This document shows positions 32,949 through 42,767 of a stretch of 64,000 nucleotides of DNA, one piece after another. Below the pieces are notes generated by a model. That model was not told the DNA's origin. It saw nothing but the letters and a program-made list of their open reading frames with translations, and did no database searches. The translations under genes were made by a program, and so were the position numbers. How positions within the stretch are numbered: the stretch's first letter is position 1; the number at the start of each line of letters is the position of its first letter. Source of the DNA: Jatrophihabitans sp. (lineage in GTDB: Bacteria; Actinomycetota; Actinomycetes; Mycobacteriales; Jatrophihabitantaceae); contig DASVQQ010000039.1 in assembly GCA_036389035.1 (NCBI GenBank), positions 124,001-188,000 on the forward strand, written 5' to 3'.

Positions 32949-33184
32949 GCCGCATCGGATCTGTGAAAAGGAGCTCGCCGGCCGCGTCAAGGGGGTTATT
33001 CGGTGAATCGAATATTCGTCTTCCTGTCATTTCGCTCGGGTGGTCAGGTGCCTGCAAGGTGCGCTATTGCATCGGCAACGGCCCTGCTGCCAGAAATTCT
33101 CACGCCGGGTCCCAAGCGCTCTTTCACACTTCGATCCATTCGTTCGGGAAAAGAATGGATTCGCCGGTTGATTAACTCAGCACC
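32949..33184. other. Lower-GC gap before the ATP-grasp gene
   Basis: These 236 bp have clearly lower GC than the surroundings and start and end abruptly. Short frames exist on both strands but none has a ribosome-binding site plus coding bias. I see no RNA gene. Confidence 0.35.
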
Positions 33185-34429
33185 TCACTCCCCGCGAATG
33201 ATCAGCGCCCGCTCGGCCGCGTCAAGTGCCGCGACGCACTCGGTTTCGGTCTCGGCCACCGCGGTGGCATAAGCCGCCCGGCCGAACGTGGTGCCGGCCG
33301 GCGGCGGAGACAGCACCTCGCCCGGCTCGGCCAGCGCGGCGGCCAGATCCAGCGCCGGGCAGTCCAGGTCCGCGAAGCGGATCTCCGAGACCGTGGTGTC
33401 CGGCTCGTCGACGTAGAAGAACCGCACCGCGGCGGTCCGGCTCCGGGTCGCGGTGATCGTCGGGCTGATCCCGCAGGACACCGCGGCTGCCACCGCGCCA
33501 GGCTCGATGCCGGTGGCGCACTGGCCCAGATAGGGGATCAGATCACCGCCCAGGCGGGCATTGACCTCTATCACCTTGGGGCCGGCCGGGGTCAGCTTGA
33601 ACTCGGTATGGGTCATGCCGTCGGAGAAGGCCAGCGCGTCGTGGGTGTCCTGCAGGATGCGCAGCAGCTCCGGGTCGTCCAACAGCGGTTCCCGGGCCGC
33701 CACCAGGTGGCCCACCTCCTCGAAGTACGGCGGGTAGGCCACCTGCTTGTGGGCCACGAACAGCGGCAGCACCCGACCGGCGTGCACGGCCGCGTCCACG
33801 CTGATCTCCGGTCCGGTGAGGTACTCCTCGACCAGCACCAGGTCATAGCGCCAGGCGCCAGGCACCGTGGTGTCGCGGGCGAAGGCGTAATAGGCCGCCA
33901 GCTGCTCGGGGTCATCCACCCGGACCACGCCGAGACTGGCCGCCATCGCGCGCGGCTTGAGCACCACCGGATACCCGATCTCGGCCGCCACCGACAGCGC
34001 CTCGGCGGCCGAGGACACCATCACCGAGCGTGGCTGCGGCACCCCGGCCTCCGCCAGCGCGGTCCGGGTCAGGTGCTTGTCGCGGCAGCGCAGCACCATC
34101 TCCGGATCCCCGCCGGGTAACTGGAGCGACTGGGCGACCTTCGCCGCTTGCAGCACCCGCGCCTCGTCCCAGGTGAGCACCCCGTCGAACGGCGCGTGCG
34201 CGGCGGCCTGCTTCGCGGCCAGAATCATCTGCTCACCGTCGATGGTGTCCTCGAAGTCCACCACCGACCAGCCCTCGACGTACTGCCTCTCCCAGCCCGC
34301 CTCGTGTCCGATGAGCAGGTGCACCCGGTAGCGCGGCGCGATCGACGCCAGCAGGTACTCCCGGTAGGGCCGGCCGCCGGTGCCCACCACCAGCAGCCGG
34401 GGGTGGGTCGGGTCAGGGGAGCCGTTCAT
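33185..34429 (-). CDS. ATP-grasp ligase (carboxylate-amine ligase-like), gene 1
   Basis: This 414-residue enzyme has a preATP-grasp Rossmann part (LLVVGTGGRPYREYLLASIA), an ATP-lid region with VVLKPRAMAASLGVVRVDD, EYLTGPEISVDAAV, and the metal-binding THTEFKLTPAGPKVIEVNARLGGDL. This is the layout of BacD/L-amino-acid-ligase and PurK/carbamoyl-phosphate-like ATP-grasp enzymes, which join a carboxylate to an amine through an acyl phosphate. Start: ATG at 34429 is preceded by GAGGAG nine bases upstream. It is divergent from a second ATP-grasp gene. The product of the pair, perhaps a modified dipeptide or a peptide conjugate, is unknown. Confidence 0.85.
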   Translation of the reverse strand: MNGSPDPTHPRLLVVGTGGRPYREYLLASIAPRYRVHLLIGHEAGWERQYVEGWSVVDFEDTIDGEQMILAAKQAAAHAPFDGVLTWDEARVLQAAKVAQSLQLPGGDPEMVLRCRDKHLTRTALAEAGVPQPRSVMVSSAAEALSVAAEIGYPVVLKPRAMAASLGVVRVDDPEQLAAYYAFARDTTVPGAWRYDLVLVEEYLTGPEISVDAAVHAGRVLPLFVAHKQVAYPPYFEEVGHLVAAREPLLDDPELLRILQDTHDALAFSDGMTHTEFKLTPAGPKVIEVNARLGGDLIPYLGQCATGIEPGAVAAAVSCGISPTITATRSRTAAVRFFYVDEPDTTVSEIRFADLDCPALDLAAALAEPGEVLSPPPAGTTFGRAAYATAVAETETECVAALDAAERALIIRGE

Positions 34430-34826
34430 GCCGCTCATCTCCTCAAGGCAGCAGGCGTGAGTGCTTAAAGATTCAGCCTTGGCGTGACTGCTCCGGATCA
34501 TCCTCAAGGGATGCCGATAGTGCCGCACAGGCAGCTGAACCTCGCACAGCAAAACACGGCTGAGGTCGATTGTCACTGGCTAACTGCCCGGCGCTGCCTT
34601 ACCAGGAGTTCGGGGGCGCAGACGTATTGACGATCGGTGATAAGGAGGGTGAAGAGGCTATTGACGACGACGTATGCCGGAGTACTGTCGCTTCCATCGT
34701 AAGTGCCTGACGAGGCGCCCACGGGGATATCCGCTTGGCGGACTTCATTTATCGCTACCGTTCTTTCGGCATGCTCAGGTGATTTCTCGCCACAGTTCAG
34801 GTCCGGCTGAACGAGAGGTGCCACCT
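34430..34826. other. Divergent intergenic region between the ATP-grasp genes
   Basis: These 397 bp have lower GC than the flanking genes and must carry both promoters. Two TTGACG hexamers (near 34626 and 34660) are candidate -35 elements for the rightward gene, without convincing -10 partners at 16-18 bp. A minus-strand frame through it (34573-34824) lacks a ribosome-binding site. Confidence 0.35.
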
Positions 34827-34889
34827 ATGAATATCGGGTGCGGTCCGGCGCGGTTCAGCGCCGTCACCGGGTCAGCGGGTGCGCGGTGA
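34827..34889 (+). CDS. Candidate 20-residue leader peptide or small substrate
   Basis: An ATG with a GAGAGG element eight bases upstream opens a 20-codon frame (MNIGCGPARF then SAVTGSAGAR). Its TGA overlaps the GTG start of the ATP-grasp gene 2 in the GTGA pattern. This arrangement fits translational coupling. It may be only a coupling or attenuation leader; an ATP-grasp substrate peptide is a more speculative alternative. Confidence 0.4.
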   Translation: MNIGCGPARFSAVTGSAGAR

Positions 34890-36187
34890 AGCTGCTCGCC
34901 GTCGAGGCCCAGCAGTGGGCCCAATACATGTTGCCGAGATACCAGATGGCTGACGAGCTCGGCGCCGACCTGCACCTGGTGCTGGGCGTCGGTGACCCCG
35001 GCTACTGGCCGGGCCGCTGCCGGGTCGCCGGCTCGGCCTCGATCGACGCGCTGATCGCCACCGCCCGGGACTGGCACGCGCACGAGCATTTCGACGGCGT
35101 GCTCACTTTCTCCGAGATGTCGGTGATCGCCGCCGCGGCAGTCGCCGACGCGCTCGGCCTGCCCGGCATCGGCGTGGACGCTGCCGTCAACAGCCGCAAC
35201 AAGTACCTGATGCGCCTGGCGCACGAGCGTGGCGGGGTGCCGCACCCGCGCTTCCGATTGGTGCCCGACCTGCCCTCGGCGCTGGCTGCCGCGGCCGAGT
35301 TCGGCTACCCGGTGATCCTCAAGCCGACGCTGGGATCGAGTAGCAGCTTCGTCTTCCGAGTCGACAACCCCGCCCAGCTCGAGCAGCGATTCGCCGATGC
35401 CAGCGAGGGGATCGAGCGAATGCTGGCGTTCCGGCTGGAGGTCCAAGGCGTGGACATCGGTCCGCAGGGCCTGCTGGTGGAGTCCTTCCTGGACGGCAAC
35501 GAGCACCTGTTCGAGGCACTGGCCTGGGACGGTGAGCTGTTCATCGGCTCGGCGGTCGACCGGGTCACCATGGAGGGGGAGACCTTCGACGACGACGTGC
35601 ACGTCGCGCCGTCCACGCTCAGCGACTCCCAGCTTGCCGAGGTTCACTCCGTCATCGCCGCGGCGGCCGAGGCCCATGGCCTGCGCCGCAGCACGATGCA
35701 CGCCGAGATCCGGATGCACGACGGCCGGCCGCACCTGGTCGAGCTGGCCGCCCGGCCCGGCGGCGGTGAGCTGCACCTGGTCGCGCGGGTCACCGCCGAC
35801 TTCTGCCCGATCCAGGCCAGCATGGATGTGGCCCGGGGCGTGCGGCCTGACGTCCATCACTACCGGCCGACCGGGGTGCACATGATGGGCACCTGTCTCA
35901 TCAGCGACGCCGGCCAGCTGGAACACGTGGTGGTCCCGCCCGAGGTGAGCGAGTCCGAGCACACCCTGCGGGCCCGGATCCTGCAGCAGCCCGGCGCCAC
36001 CATCCTGCGCCCGCCGGACGGCAACAACATCCTCGGCTTCCTGGTGGTGACCGGGGACTCGCACGAGCAGACCAAGCAGCGTCTGGAGGACTTCGTCGAC
36101 CTGATCGAGGTCAAGATGGTCGGCGAGCCGGCGGGCCGGTGCCAGACTCCCTGGGCGCGACTGCGCCCGGCGGCGACCGCGAGCTGA
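34886..36187 (+). CDS. ATP-grasp ligase (carboxylate-amine ligase-like), gene 2
   Basis: This 433-residue ATP-grasp protein has the same architecture as gene 1: an N-terminal VKLLAVEAQQWAQYMLPRYQ domain, SRNKYLMRLAHERGG, YPVILKPTLGSSSSFVFRV (ATP-binding lysine), VESFLDGNEHLFEAL, and STMHAEIRMHDGRPHLVELA followed by ARPGGGELH with the metal ligands. The two are only distantly alike, so they probably perform different coupling steps. GTG start at 34886 shares bases with the stop of a 20-codon upstream frame. It ends 136 bp before yraN, marking the right border of the inserted segment. Confidence 0.85.
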   Translation: MKLLAVEAQQWAQYMLPRYQMADELGADLHLVLGVGDPGYWPGRCRVAGSASIDALIATARDWHAHEHFDGVLTFSEMSVIAAAAVADALGLPGIGVDAAVNSRNKYLMRLAHERGGVPHPRFRLVPDLPSALAAAAEFGYPVILKPTLGSSSSFVFRVDNPAQLEQRFADASEGIERMLAFRLEVQGVDIGPQGLLVESFLDGNEHLFEALAWDGELFIGSAVDRVTMEGETFDDDVHVAPSTLSDSQLAEVHSVIAAAAEAHGLRRSTMHAEIRMHDGRPHLVELAARPGGGELHLVARVTADFCPIQASMDVARGVRPDVHHYRPTGVHMMGTCLISDAGQLEHVVVPPEVSESEHTLRARILQQPGATILRPPDGNNILGFLVVTGDSHEQTKQRLEDFVDLIEVKMVGEPAGRCQTPWARLRPAATAS

Positions 36188-36323
36188 TCAGCCGCACCCG
36201 CGGGGAGCCGTTGCCGCTCGCGGCGACCGTCACACTGGCGGTGCCTGTCCACAGCATCGGTCGCTGTCCACATTCGTGCAGCGGAGCCCGTGCTGATGCC
36301 GTGGGCCGGGCAGGGTCAGGTCC

Positions 36324-36680
36324 ATGCACTTCAAGGACGCGCTGGGACGCTACGGCGAAGCGATCGCCGCGCGCTGCCTCACCGACACCGGCCATCGGCT
36401 GATCGAGACCAACTGGCGCTGCGCTCGCGGTGAGATCGACATCATCGCCGCCGTCGGCCGCACGCTGATCATCTGCGAGGTCAAGACCCGGTCCTCGCTG
36501 GCTTTCGGCGAGCCGGCCGAGGCAGTCGACGAGGCCAAGGCCCGCCGGTTGCGGCTGCTGGCCGCCCAGTGGCTGGCCGAGCACCCCGGCAGCTGGGAGT
36601 CGATCCGCTTCGACGTGGTGTCGGTGCTGCGCCGGGCGCGCGGACCGGCGCAGGTGCGGCACCTGCGGGCGGCGTTCTGA
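36324..36680 (+). CDS. YraN family (endonuclease-like) protein
   Basis: This 118-residue protein of the UPF0102/YraN family has a predicted restriction-endonuclease-like fold. Conserved parts are GRYGEAIAARCLTDTGHRLIE, the GEIDIIA acidic cluster and ICEVKTRSS (E-x-K). The biochemical role is not firmly established. ATG start. Its stop shares a base with the comM-like gene, the usual partner. Confidence 0.92.
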   Translation: MHFKDALGRYGEAIAARCLTDTGHRLIETNWRCARGEIDIIAAVGRTLIICEVKTRSSLAFGEPAEAVDEAKARRLRLLAAQWLAEHPGSWESIRFDVVSVLRRARGPAQVRHLRAAF

Positions 36681-38209
36681 TGGCGCTGGCGAGCACCCTG
36701 TCGATCGCGCTGTCCGGGGTGTCCGGACGGCTGATCGAGGTAGAGGCAGACCTGTCGGCCGGGCTGCCGGGCCTGACGTTCACCGGGCTGCCCGACGTCT
36801 CGGTGCTGGAGTCGCGGGACCGGATCCGGGCGGCGGTGCTGAACTCCGGTTTCAGCTGGCCGAACAAGCGGATCACGGTGGCGCTGCTGCCGGCTGACGT
36901 CCGCAAGTACGGCTCGGTCTTCGACGTGGCGCTGGCGATGTCGGTGCTGGCAGCGGCCGGCGAGGTTTCCGCCGAGGCGGTGTCGGGGGTGGTGTGGCTG
37001 GCCGAGTTGGGTCTGGACGGCCGGCTGCGGCCGGTCCGGGGCGCGCTGCCGGCGGTGCTGGCAGCACGCCAGGCCGGGGTCCGCACCGTCGTGGTGTCAC
37101 CGGGCAACTGTGCCGAGGCCGCGCTGGTGACCGGCCTGGACGTGCTGGTGGCGACCTCGTTGGCCGAGATCGTGCTGGCGCTGCGGGGCGGGACGGCGCT
37201 GGCCAGCGCCCCGGCCGACCAGCCTGAGCCGGCCGCGCCCTTGCCCGACCTGGCCGACGTGGTGGGCCAACCGGTGGCCCGCCGCGCTTTGGAGATCGCC
37301 GCCGCCGGGGCGCACCACCTGCTGCTCGAAGGAGCGCCGGGCGCCGGCAAGACCATGCTGGCCGAGCGGCTGCCCTCGATCCTGCCCGAGCTCGAGCCGG
37401 CCGAGGCGCTGGAGGTGACCGCGATCCACTCGGTGGCCGGCGTGCTGCCCGGTGGCGCCGGCCTGCTCCGCCGGCCGCCGCTGCAGGCGCCCCACCACAC
37501 CTCCTCGATGGCGGCCCTGGTCGGGGGCGGCACCGGCCTGGGCCGGCCGGGTGCGGCCTCGCTGGCGCACCGCGGCGTGCTGGTGCTCGACGAGGCGGCG
37601 GAGTTCAAGCCGACCGTGCTGGACTCGCTGCGCCAGCCGCTGGAATCGGGGGAGATCGTGCTGCACCGGACCGGCGGCGCGGTCAGCTACCCGGCCCGGT
37701 TCCAGCTGGTGATGGCGACCAACCCCTGCCCGTGCGGGGCCAGCAAGGACATCGACTGCTCCTGCACCCCCGATGCCCGCCGCCGGTACCGGCGTCGGCT
37801 GTCCGGGCCGTTGCTGGACCGGATCGACCTGCAGATCCCGATCGACCCGGTCTCGCGCACCGAGCTGATGCAAGATCGAGAAGCCCGCGAGCCCAGCGCC
37901 GTGGTGGCTGCCCGGGTGGCCGGCGCCAGGGCGGCGGCACGCGAGCGGTGGGCGCCGTTCGGGTGGAGCACCAACGCCGAGGTTCCCGGGCCGGTGCTTC
38001 GCTCGCGCGGTTGGCGGCCGCCGCGCCAGGCGCTGGCCCAGCTGGACTCCGAGATCGAGCGCGGCGGGCTGAGCGCCAGGGGCTGTGACCGGGTGCTGAA
38101 GCTGTCCTGGACGCTCGCGGACCTGGCAGGCCTGGCCGGTCCCGGCTCGGCCGAGGTGTCCGAGGCGATCTGGCTGCGGACCGGCCGGGCGGCGGTGATG
38201 TCGGCATGA
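36680..38209 (+). CDS. ComM/YifB family Mg-chelatase-like ATPase
   Basis: This 509-residue protein has an N-terminal Lon-S16-like domain (STLSIALSGVSGRLIEVEAD, GLPDVSVLESRDRIRAAVL) and then an AAA+ domain with Walker A LLEGAPGAGKTMLAERL and Walker B GVLVLDEAAEF. CPCG and CSC cysteine clusters (NPCPCGASKDIDCSC) may bind zinc. ComM homologues are hexameric helicases that extend D-loops during natural transformation in Gram-negative bacteria; the role in actinobacteria is less clear. The ATG at 36680 overlaps the yraN stop. It is coupled to dprA (ATGA), which also handles incoming ssDNA. Confidence 0.93.
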   Translation: MALASTLSIALSGVSGRLIEVEADLSAGLPGLTFTGLPDVSVLESRDRIRAAVLNSGFSWPNKRITVALLPADVRKYGSVFDVALAMSVLAAAGEVSAEAVSGVVWLAELGLDGRLRPVRGALPAVLAARQAGVRTVVVSPGNCAEAALVTGLDVLVATSLAEIVLALRGGTALASAPADQPEPAAPLPDLADVVGQPVARRALEIAAAGAHHLLLEGAPGAGKTMLAERLPSILPELEPAEALEVTAIHSVAGVLPGGAGLLRRPPLQAPHHTSSMAALVGGGTGLGRPGAASLAHRGVLVLDEAAEFKPTVLDSLRQPLESGEIVLHRTGGAVSYPARFQLVMATNPCPCGASKDIDCSCTPDARRRYRRRLSGPLLDRIDLQIPIDPVSRTELMQDREAREPSAVVAARVAGARAAARERWAPFGWSTNAEVPGPVLRSRGWRPPRQALAQLDSEIERGGLSARGCDRVLKLSWTLADLAGLAGPGSAEVSEAIWLRTGRAAVMSA

Positions 38210-39525
38210 GCGCCCGTTCCGCAGCGGCCGGGACCCCGGGCGGGACAGTGATTGCGGGCCAGGCCGCTGCGGATCGAAAGGCCGCGAAGCATGAGCAGCT
38301 CCAGTTGGCCGGCGCCTATCTGAGCCGGGTCGCCGAGCCGGCGTCGGTGCCGCTGTGGATGTTCGTCCAGCGGCACGGTTACCTGACGGCCGCAGCCGCG
38401 ATCCGAGCCGGTGACGTGCCCGCCGAGGTCGCCTCCTGCACCGAAGCGCGCCGGACCGCCGCCGATCCGGAGGCTGACCTGGCGGCGGCGCAGCGCAACG
38501 GCATCCGGCTGCTGACCCCGGCCGATGAGGACTGGCCGCATTTCGCGTTCGCGGCCCTGCAGGCCACCGCACGGCGGCGGGTGGCGCAGTGGCAGGCCGG
38601 GGTGCGGGCCCGACCTGAGCGGGGCGAGCTGATCCCGCCGCTGGCGTTGTGGGTCCGGGGCGCAGGCGAGCTCAGCGCGGTCGGCTTCCGCTCGGTCGCG
38701 GTGGTGGGCTCGCGGGCCGCCACCGCCTACGGCGAGCACATCGCGTCCGAGTTCAGCTATGGCCTGGCCCAGCGCGGCGTGGTGGTGGTCTCCGGCGGCG
38801 CCTACGGCATCGACGCGGCGGCGCACCGGGGCGCGCTGGCGGCCGGCGGCTGCTCGGTGCTGGTGTCGGCCGGCGGCCTGGACCGGCCCTATCCCAGTGG
38901 GCACCGCCACCTCTATGACCGGACCGCTGAGCAGGGGCTGCTGGTGAGTGAGCGGCCGCCCGGCAGCGCTCCGCACCGGCAGCGGTTCCTCTCACGCAAC
39001 CGGCTGATCGCCGCACTCGGCGCGGCCACGCTGGTGGTCGAGGCGGCTCACCGGTCGGGCGCGCTGAACAGCGCCGGCTACGCCCGGGACCTCGGCCGCC
39101 CGGTGCTGGCGGTGCCCGGCCCGGTCACCTCGGCGATGTCGGCCGGCTGCCACCGGCTGATCCAGCGGGACGAGGAGCCGGCCCGGCTGGTGACCAGCGT
39201 CGCCGAGGTGCTGGCCTACTGCGGCTCGGCTGAAGTCGAGATGGACGCCGGGGGACCGGCTGCCGGCCGGCCGCCAGCTGCGGGCGGACCGGCCGCCGCC
39301 AGCGGACCGGCGGCCTGGCAGCACGCTTACGACAGCCTGGACGTGGTGGCTCGCTCGGTGCTCGACGGCTTTCCCGGCCGGCGGCGCAGCGTCACCGAGG
39401 CAGAGCTGTCCCGGCTCAGCGGCCAGCCGATCAGCCAGGTGATCGCGGCGCTGCCGGTGCTGCAGGGCCTGGGCCTGATCACCGCAGCCCGGGAGGGGTA
39501 CCGGCTGGCCAGCGTGGCGAGTTGA
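38206..39525 (+). CDS. dprA: DNA-processing protein DprA
   Basis: This 439-residue Rossmann-like protein binds incoming single-stranded DNA and loads RecA. The core shows VAVVGSRAATAYGEHIASEF, GVVVVSGGAYGIDAAAHRGAL, YPSGHRHLYD, RFLSRNRLIAALGAATLVVE and VLAVPGPVTSAMSAGCHRLI. It has a C-terminal winged-helix part and a variable Pro/Ala/Gly-rich linker (around residues 345-370). The N-terminal part of about 60 residues is a family extension. It sits in the yraN-comM-dprA-xerC cluster. Confidence 0.95.
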   Translation: MSARSAAAGTPGGTVIAGQAAADRKAAKHEQLQLAGAYLSRVAEPASVPLWMFVQRHGYLTAAAAIRAGDVPAEVASCTEARRTAADPEADLAAAQRNGIRLLTPADEDWPHFAFAALQATARRRVAQWQAGVRARPERGELIPPLALWVRGAGELSAVGFRSVAVVGSRAATAYGEHIASEFSYGLAQRGVVVVSGGAYGIDAAAHRGALAAGGCSVLVSAGGLDRPYPSGHRHLYDRTAEQGLLVSERPPGSAPHRQRFLSRNRLIAALGAATLVVEAAHRSGALNSAGYARDLGRPVLAVPGPVTSAMSAGCHRLIQRDEEPARLVTSVAEVLAYCGSAEVEMDAGGPAAGRPPAAGGPAAASGPAAWQHAYDSLDVVARSVLDGFPGRRRSVTEAELSRLSGQPISQVIAALPVLQGLGLITAAREGYRLASVAS

Positions 39526-39557
39526 CCAAGGCCGGCCCCGCGCGCACTGTCAGCGGC

Positions 39558-40532
39558 ATGACCGGGTCCTCCAGCGCCGCGGCTGCTCGCCAAGGTCACC
39601 GGCGGGTCGACGTGGCCGCGCTGCGCCAGGAGCTGGGGCCGGACCTGCTCGGGATACTGGCCGACTTCGAGCGGTTCCTGCGGCTGGAGCGAAACCGGTC
39701 CGCGCACACCGTCGCGGCCTACCTGGGCGACATCACCCAGCTGCTGCACCACCTGCGCTCCACCGGTGAGACCGAGCTGCGGGCCCTGGACCTGCGGCTG
39801 CTGCGCGGCTGGCTTGGCAGCCAGCACCAGGCCGGGGCGTCGCGCACCACGCTGGCCAGGCGAGCGGCTGCCGCCCGGACGTTCAGCACCTGGGCGTTCA
39901 AGAACCAGCTGATCGCCGCCGACGTCGCCGAGCTGCTGGTCAGCCCCCGGCCGCACCGCTCGATTCCCGCGGTGCTGTCAGCCGGTGAGGCAGGGCAGGC
40001 GATCGACTCGCTCGGCGGCGACGAGCCCGAGCAGCTGCGCGACCGGCTGGTCATGGAGTTGCTGTACGGCACCGGCATCCGGGTAGCCGAACTGGTCGGC
40101 CTGGACCTGGCCGACCTGGACCGCAACCGCCGGGTGCTGCGGGTGATCGGCAAGGGCGACAAGCAGCGCGCCGTGCCCTACGGGGTGCCGGCCGCGGACG
40201 CCCTGCAACGCTGGCTGGAGCAGGGCCGGCCGAAGTGGGCCACTCCGGCGTCCGGCCAGGCGCTGTTGCTGGGGCGGCGCGGCGGCCGGCTCGACCAGCG
40301 GGCGGCACGCCGGGTGGTCAACGAGGTCACCGCCGACCTGGCGGGCGGCTCAGGCCTGTCACCGCACGGTCTGCGACACAGCGCGGCCACCCACCTGCTC
40401 GACGGCGGCGCCGACCTGCGGGCCGTCCAGGAACTGCTCGGGCACGCCAGCCTGGCGACCACCCAGATCTACACCCACGTCTCCGTCGACCGGCTGCGCA
40501 CCAGCTTCGAGCAGGCCCATCCGCGAGCCTGA
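39558..40532 (+). CDS. xerC: Tyrosine recombinase (XerC-like)
   Basis: This 324-residue tyrosine recombinase resolves chromosome dimers. It has an N-terminal SAM-like core-binding domain (LADFERFLRLERNRSAHTVA) and a catalytic domain with the arginine in YGTGIRVAELVGLDL and the lysine in IGKGDKQRAVPYG. The HxxR is in SPHGLRHSAATHLL, with the second His in LGHASLATTQIY and the tyrosine in IYTHVSVDRL. All catalytic residues are present. I prefer the ATG at 39558; a TTG at 39522, overlapping the dprA stop, would add twelve residues. Symbol by position and family; the exact Xer partner was not tested. Confidence 0.9.
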   Translation: MTGSSSAAAARQGHRRVDVAALRQELGPDLLGILADFERFLRLERNRSAHTVAAYLGDITQLLHHLRSTGETELRALDLRLLRGWLGSQHQAGASRTTLARRAAAARTFSTWAFKNQLIAADVAELLVSPRPHRSIPAVLSAGEAGQAIDSLGGDEPEQLRDRLVMELLYGTGIRVAELVGLDLADLDRNRRVLRVIGKGDKQRAVPYGVPAADALQRWLEQGRPKWATPASGQALLLGRRGGRLDQRAARRVVNEVTADLAGGSGLSPHGLRHSAATHLLDGGADLRAVQELLGHASLATTQIYTHVSVDRLRTSFEQAHPRA

Positions 40533-40628
40533 GCGAGCTGCGGAGGCTCTACCCGCCTTCGGGAGGGTTCTCGCCGGCTTCAGGCGCGAGCGATCCGCCT
40601 GAGGCGGCAGAGTCGCTGAGGGCTGAGG

Positions 40629-41216
40629 CTAGTTCCAGGGCAGCAGCCGGACCACCCCCAGCGGCCTGAGCAACGACATCGGGTCCAGGTAGGCCTCGCC
40701 CCGGCGGGCGCCCCAGTGCAGGCACATCGCCGGCGCGCAGCTGCGGTGGGCGCCGCGCAGCACGCCGATCCGCTGGCCGGCCAGCACTCGCTGCCCGGGC
40801 GCCACCACGGCGGCCACCGGCTCGTACACGGTGCTGACGCCGTCCGGATGCACCAGCACCACCACCCCACGACCGGCCACCGGCCCGGCGAAGCGCACCG
40901 TCGCGGCACCGGCGGCCAGCACCTCGACTCCGGCCGAGGCCGTCAGATCAACCCCCAGATGACCCCGGCCGTACCGGTCAGCAGGCGGGTTGAACGGCGT
41001 CCGCACCCGCATTCCACCGCCCAACGGCGCGTGGTAGAGCGGATCGACGGATCCTCGCGGCGGGGCCGCCGCCGACACCGCAACCGGTCCCGTCACCGCA
41101 ACAACCCCCGACCCCTCAACCACCCCGGCCGGCCCGCTCCGGGCGGTGGAAGCGGCCGGAGCGCTCCCGCTCGCCGCCAGGACCATCGCCACGATCGCCG
41201 CGCTCATCAGGTGCAT
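40629..41216 (-). CDS. Secreted M23 (LytM-type) peptidase-like protein
   Basis: This 195-residue exported protein has a signal peptide (MHLMSAAIVAMVLAASGSAPA) and a LytM domain with RGHLGVDLTA (the first His/Asp pair). Near the end is CLHWGARRG where active enzymes have HxH, so the first histidine of that motif is a cysteine. Members between xerC and rpsB in other actinobacteria look similar, so loss of catalysis may be ancestral and the protein could bind or regulate peptidoglycan enzymes instead. I chose ATG at 41216, where the signal peptide begins; the frame is open further upstream without one. Confidence 0.85.
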   Translation of the reverse strand: MHLMSAAIVAMVLAASGSAPAASTARSGPAGVVEGSGVVAVTGPVAVSAAAPPRGSVDPLYHAPLGGGMRVRTPFNPPADRYGRGHLGVDLTASAGVEVLAAGAATVRFAGPVAGRGVVVLVHPDGVSTVYEPVAAVVAPGQRVLAGQRIGVLRGAHRSCAPAMCLHWGARRGEAYLDPMSLLRPLGVVRLLPWN

Positions 41217-41600
41217 CCGCCCACCCTGCGGGTGTAGGACGCCCGACGGCGGCTGCCCCACCAAGTTGTGGACAGCCCGACCGCCGGAACCGCAGGCTGT
41301 CCACAAGCGCCCGAGCCGGCAACGGATACCGCCCCGCCCACCCCGCTCGCCACCGCGATTGTGTGCCACAGCGGCCGGGACGCTAGACTTCCCCTGCGCC
41401 CGGTGAAAGCCGGGTGACTTCGCGTGCCCACCTGCCGATCGTCAGCAGGTAGCGGCCAACTTCGGTCCGGCTCTCACCAGCCGGCGCTGGCCGCGATACC
41501 CGGCACCAGGGTGATCGACCATCCGGTCCGATCACGACAACCGAGGCCGCGCAGCCGCCCGTCAGGGCGCCCGCGCACGAACGCAAGGAGGACGCGCCCG
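41217..41600 (+). other. Divergent region upstream of rpsB
   Basis: These 384 bp hold the promoters of the M23 gene and the rpsB-tsf operon. A TAGACT -10-like hexamer near 41380 and a GC-rich leader (CCGGTGAAAGCCGGGTG, near 41400-41416, a small hairpin) precede the AAGGAGG ribosome-binding site of rpsB (about 41585). A long frame overlapping rpsB is not coding upstream of 41601. Confidence 0.45.
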
Positions 41601-42617
<1,017 letters not shown>

Positions 42618-42647
42618 TAGCCGACTGCCTGAGCAGGCAACCGTCGC

Positions 42648-42683
42648 CGAGGGCGTCCGTCTCGACGAGGCCGGACGCCCTCG
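42648..42683 (+). terminator. Hairpin between rpsB and tsf
   Basis: CGAGGGCGTCCG (42648-42659) pairs perfectly over 12 bp with CGGACGCCCTCG (42672-42683) around a 12-base loop. With no T-run it may be an intrinsic terminator of the GC-rich type or an attenuator lowering tsf relative to rpsB. A smaller TGCCT/AGGCA hairpin lies at 42626-42639. Confidence 0.7.
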
Positions 42684-42767
42684 CCATGGGCGAGCCAGGC
42701 TCAGCCAGCAGCGCGGCAACCACCCTTCAGACCCACTTCGACTACACGAGAGACGGGACACCTAACG

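Noticed and set aside
33003..33272. Plus-strand frame over the end of the ATP-grasp gene 1
   Set aside because: It runs antisense through the end of a well-supported gene, and its unique part lies in the low-GC gap with no start signal.
34573..34824. Minus-strand frame of 83 codons between the two ATP-grasp genes as a precursor peptide gene
   Set aside because: It starts with GTG without any ribosome-binding site, overlaps the likely leader of the divergent gene, and shows no recognisable leader or core; it remains possible but unsupported.
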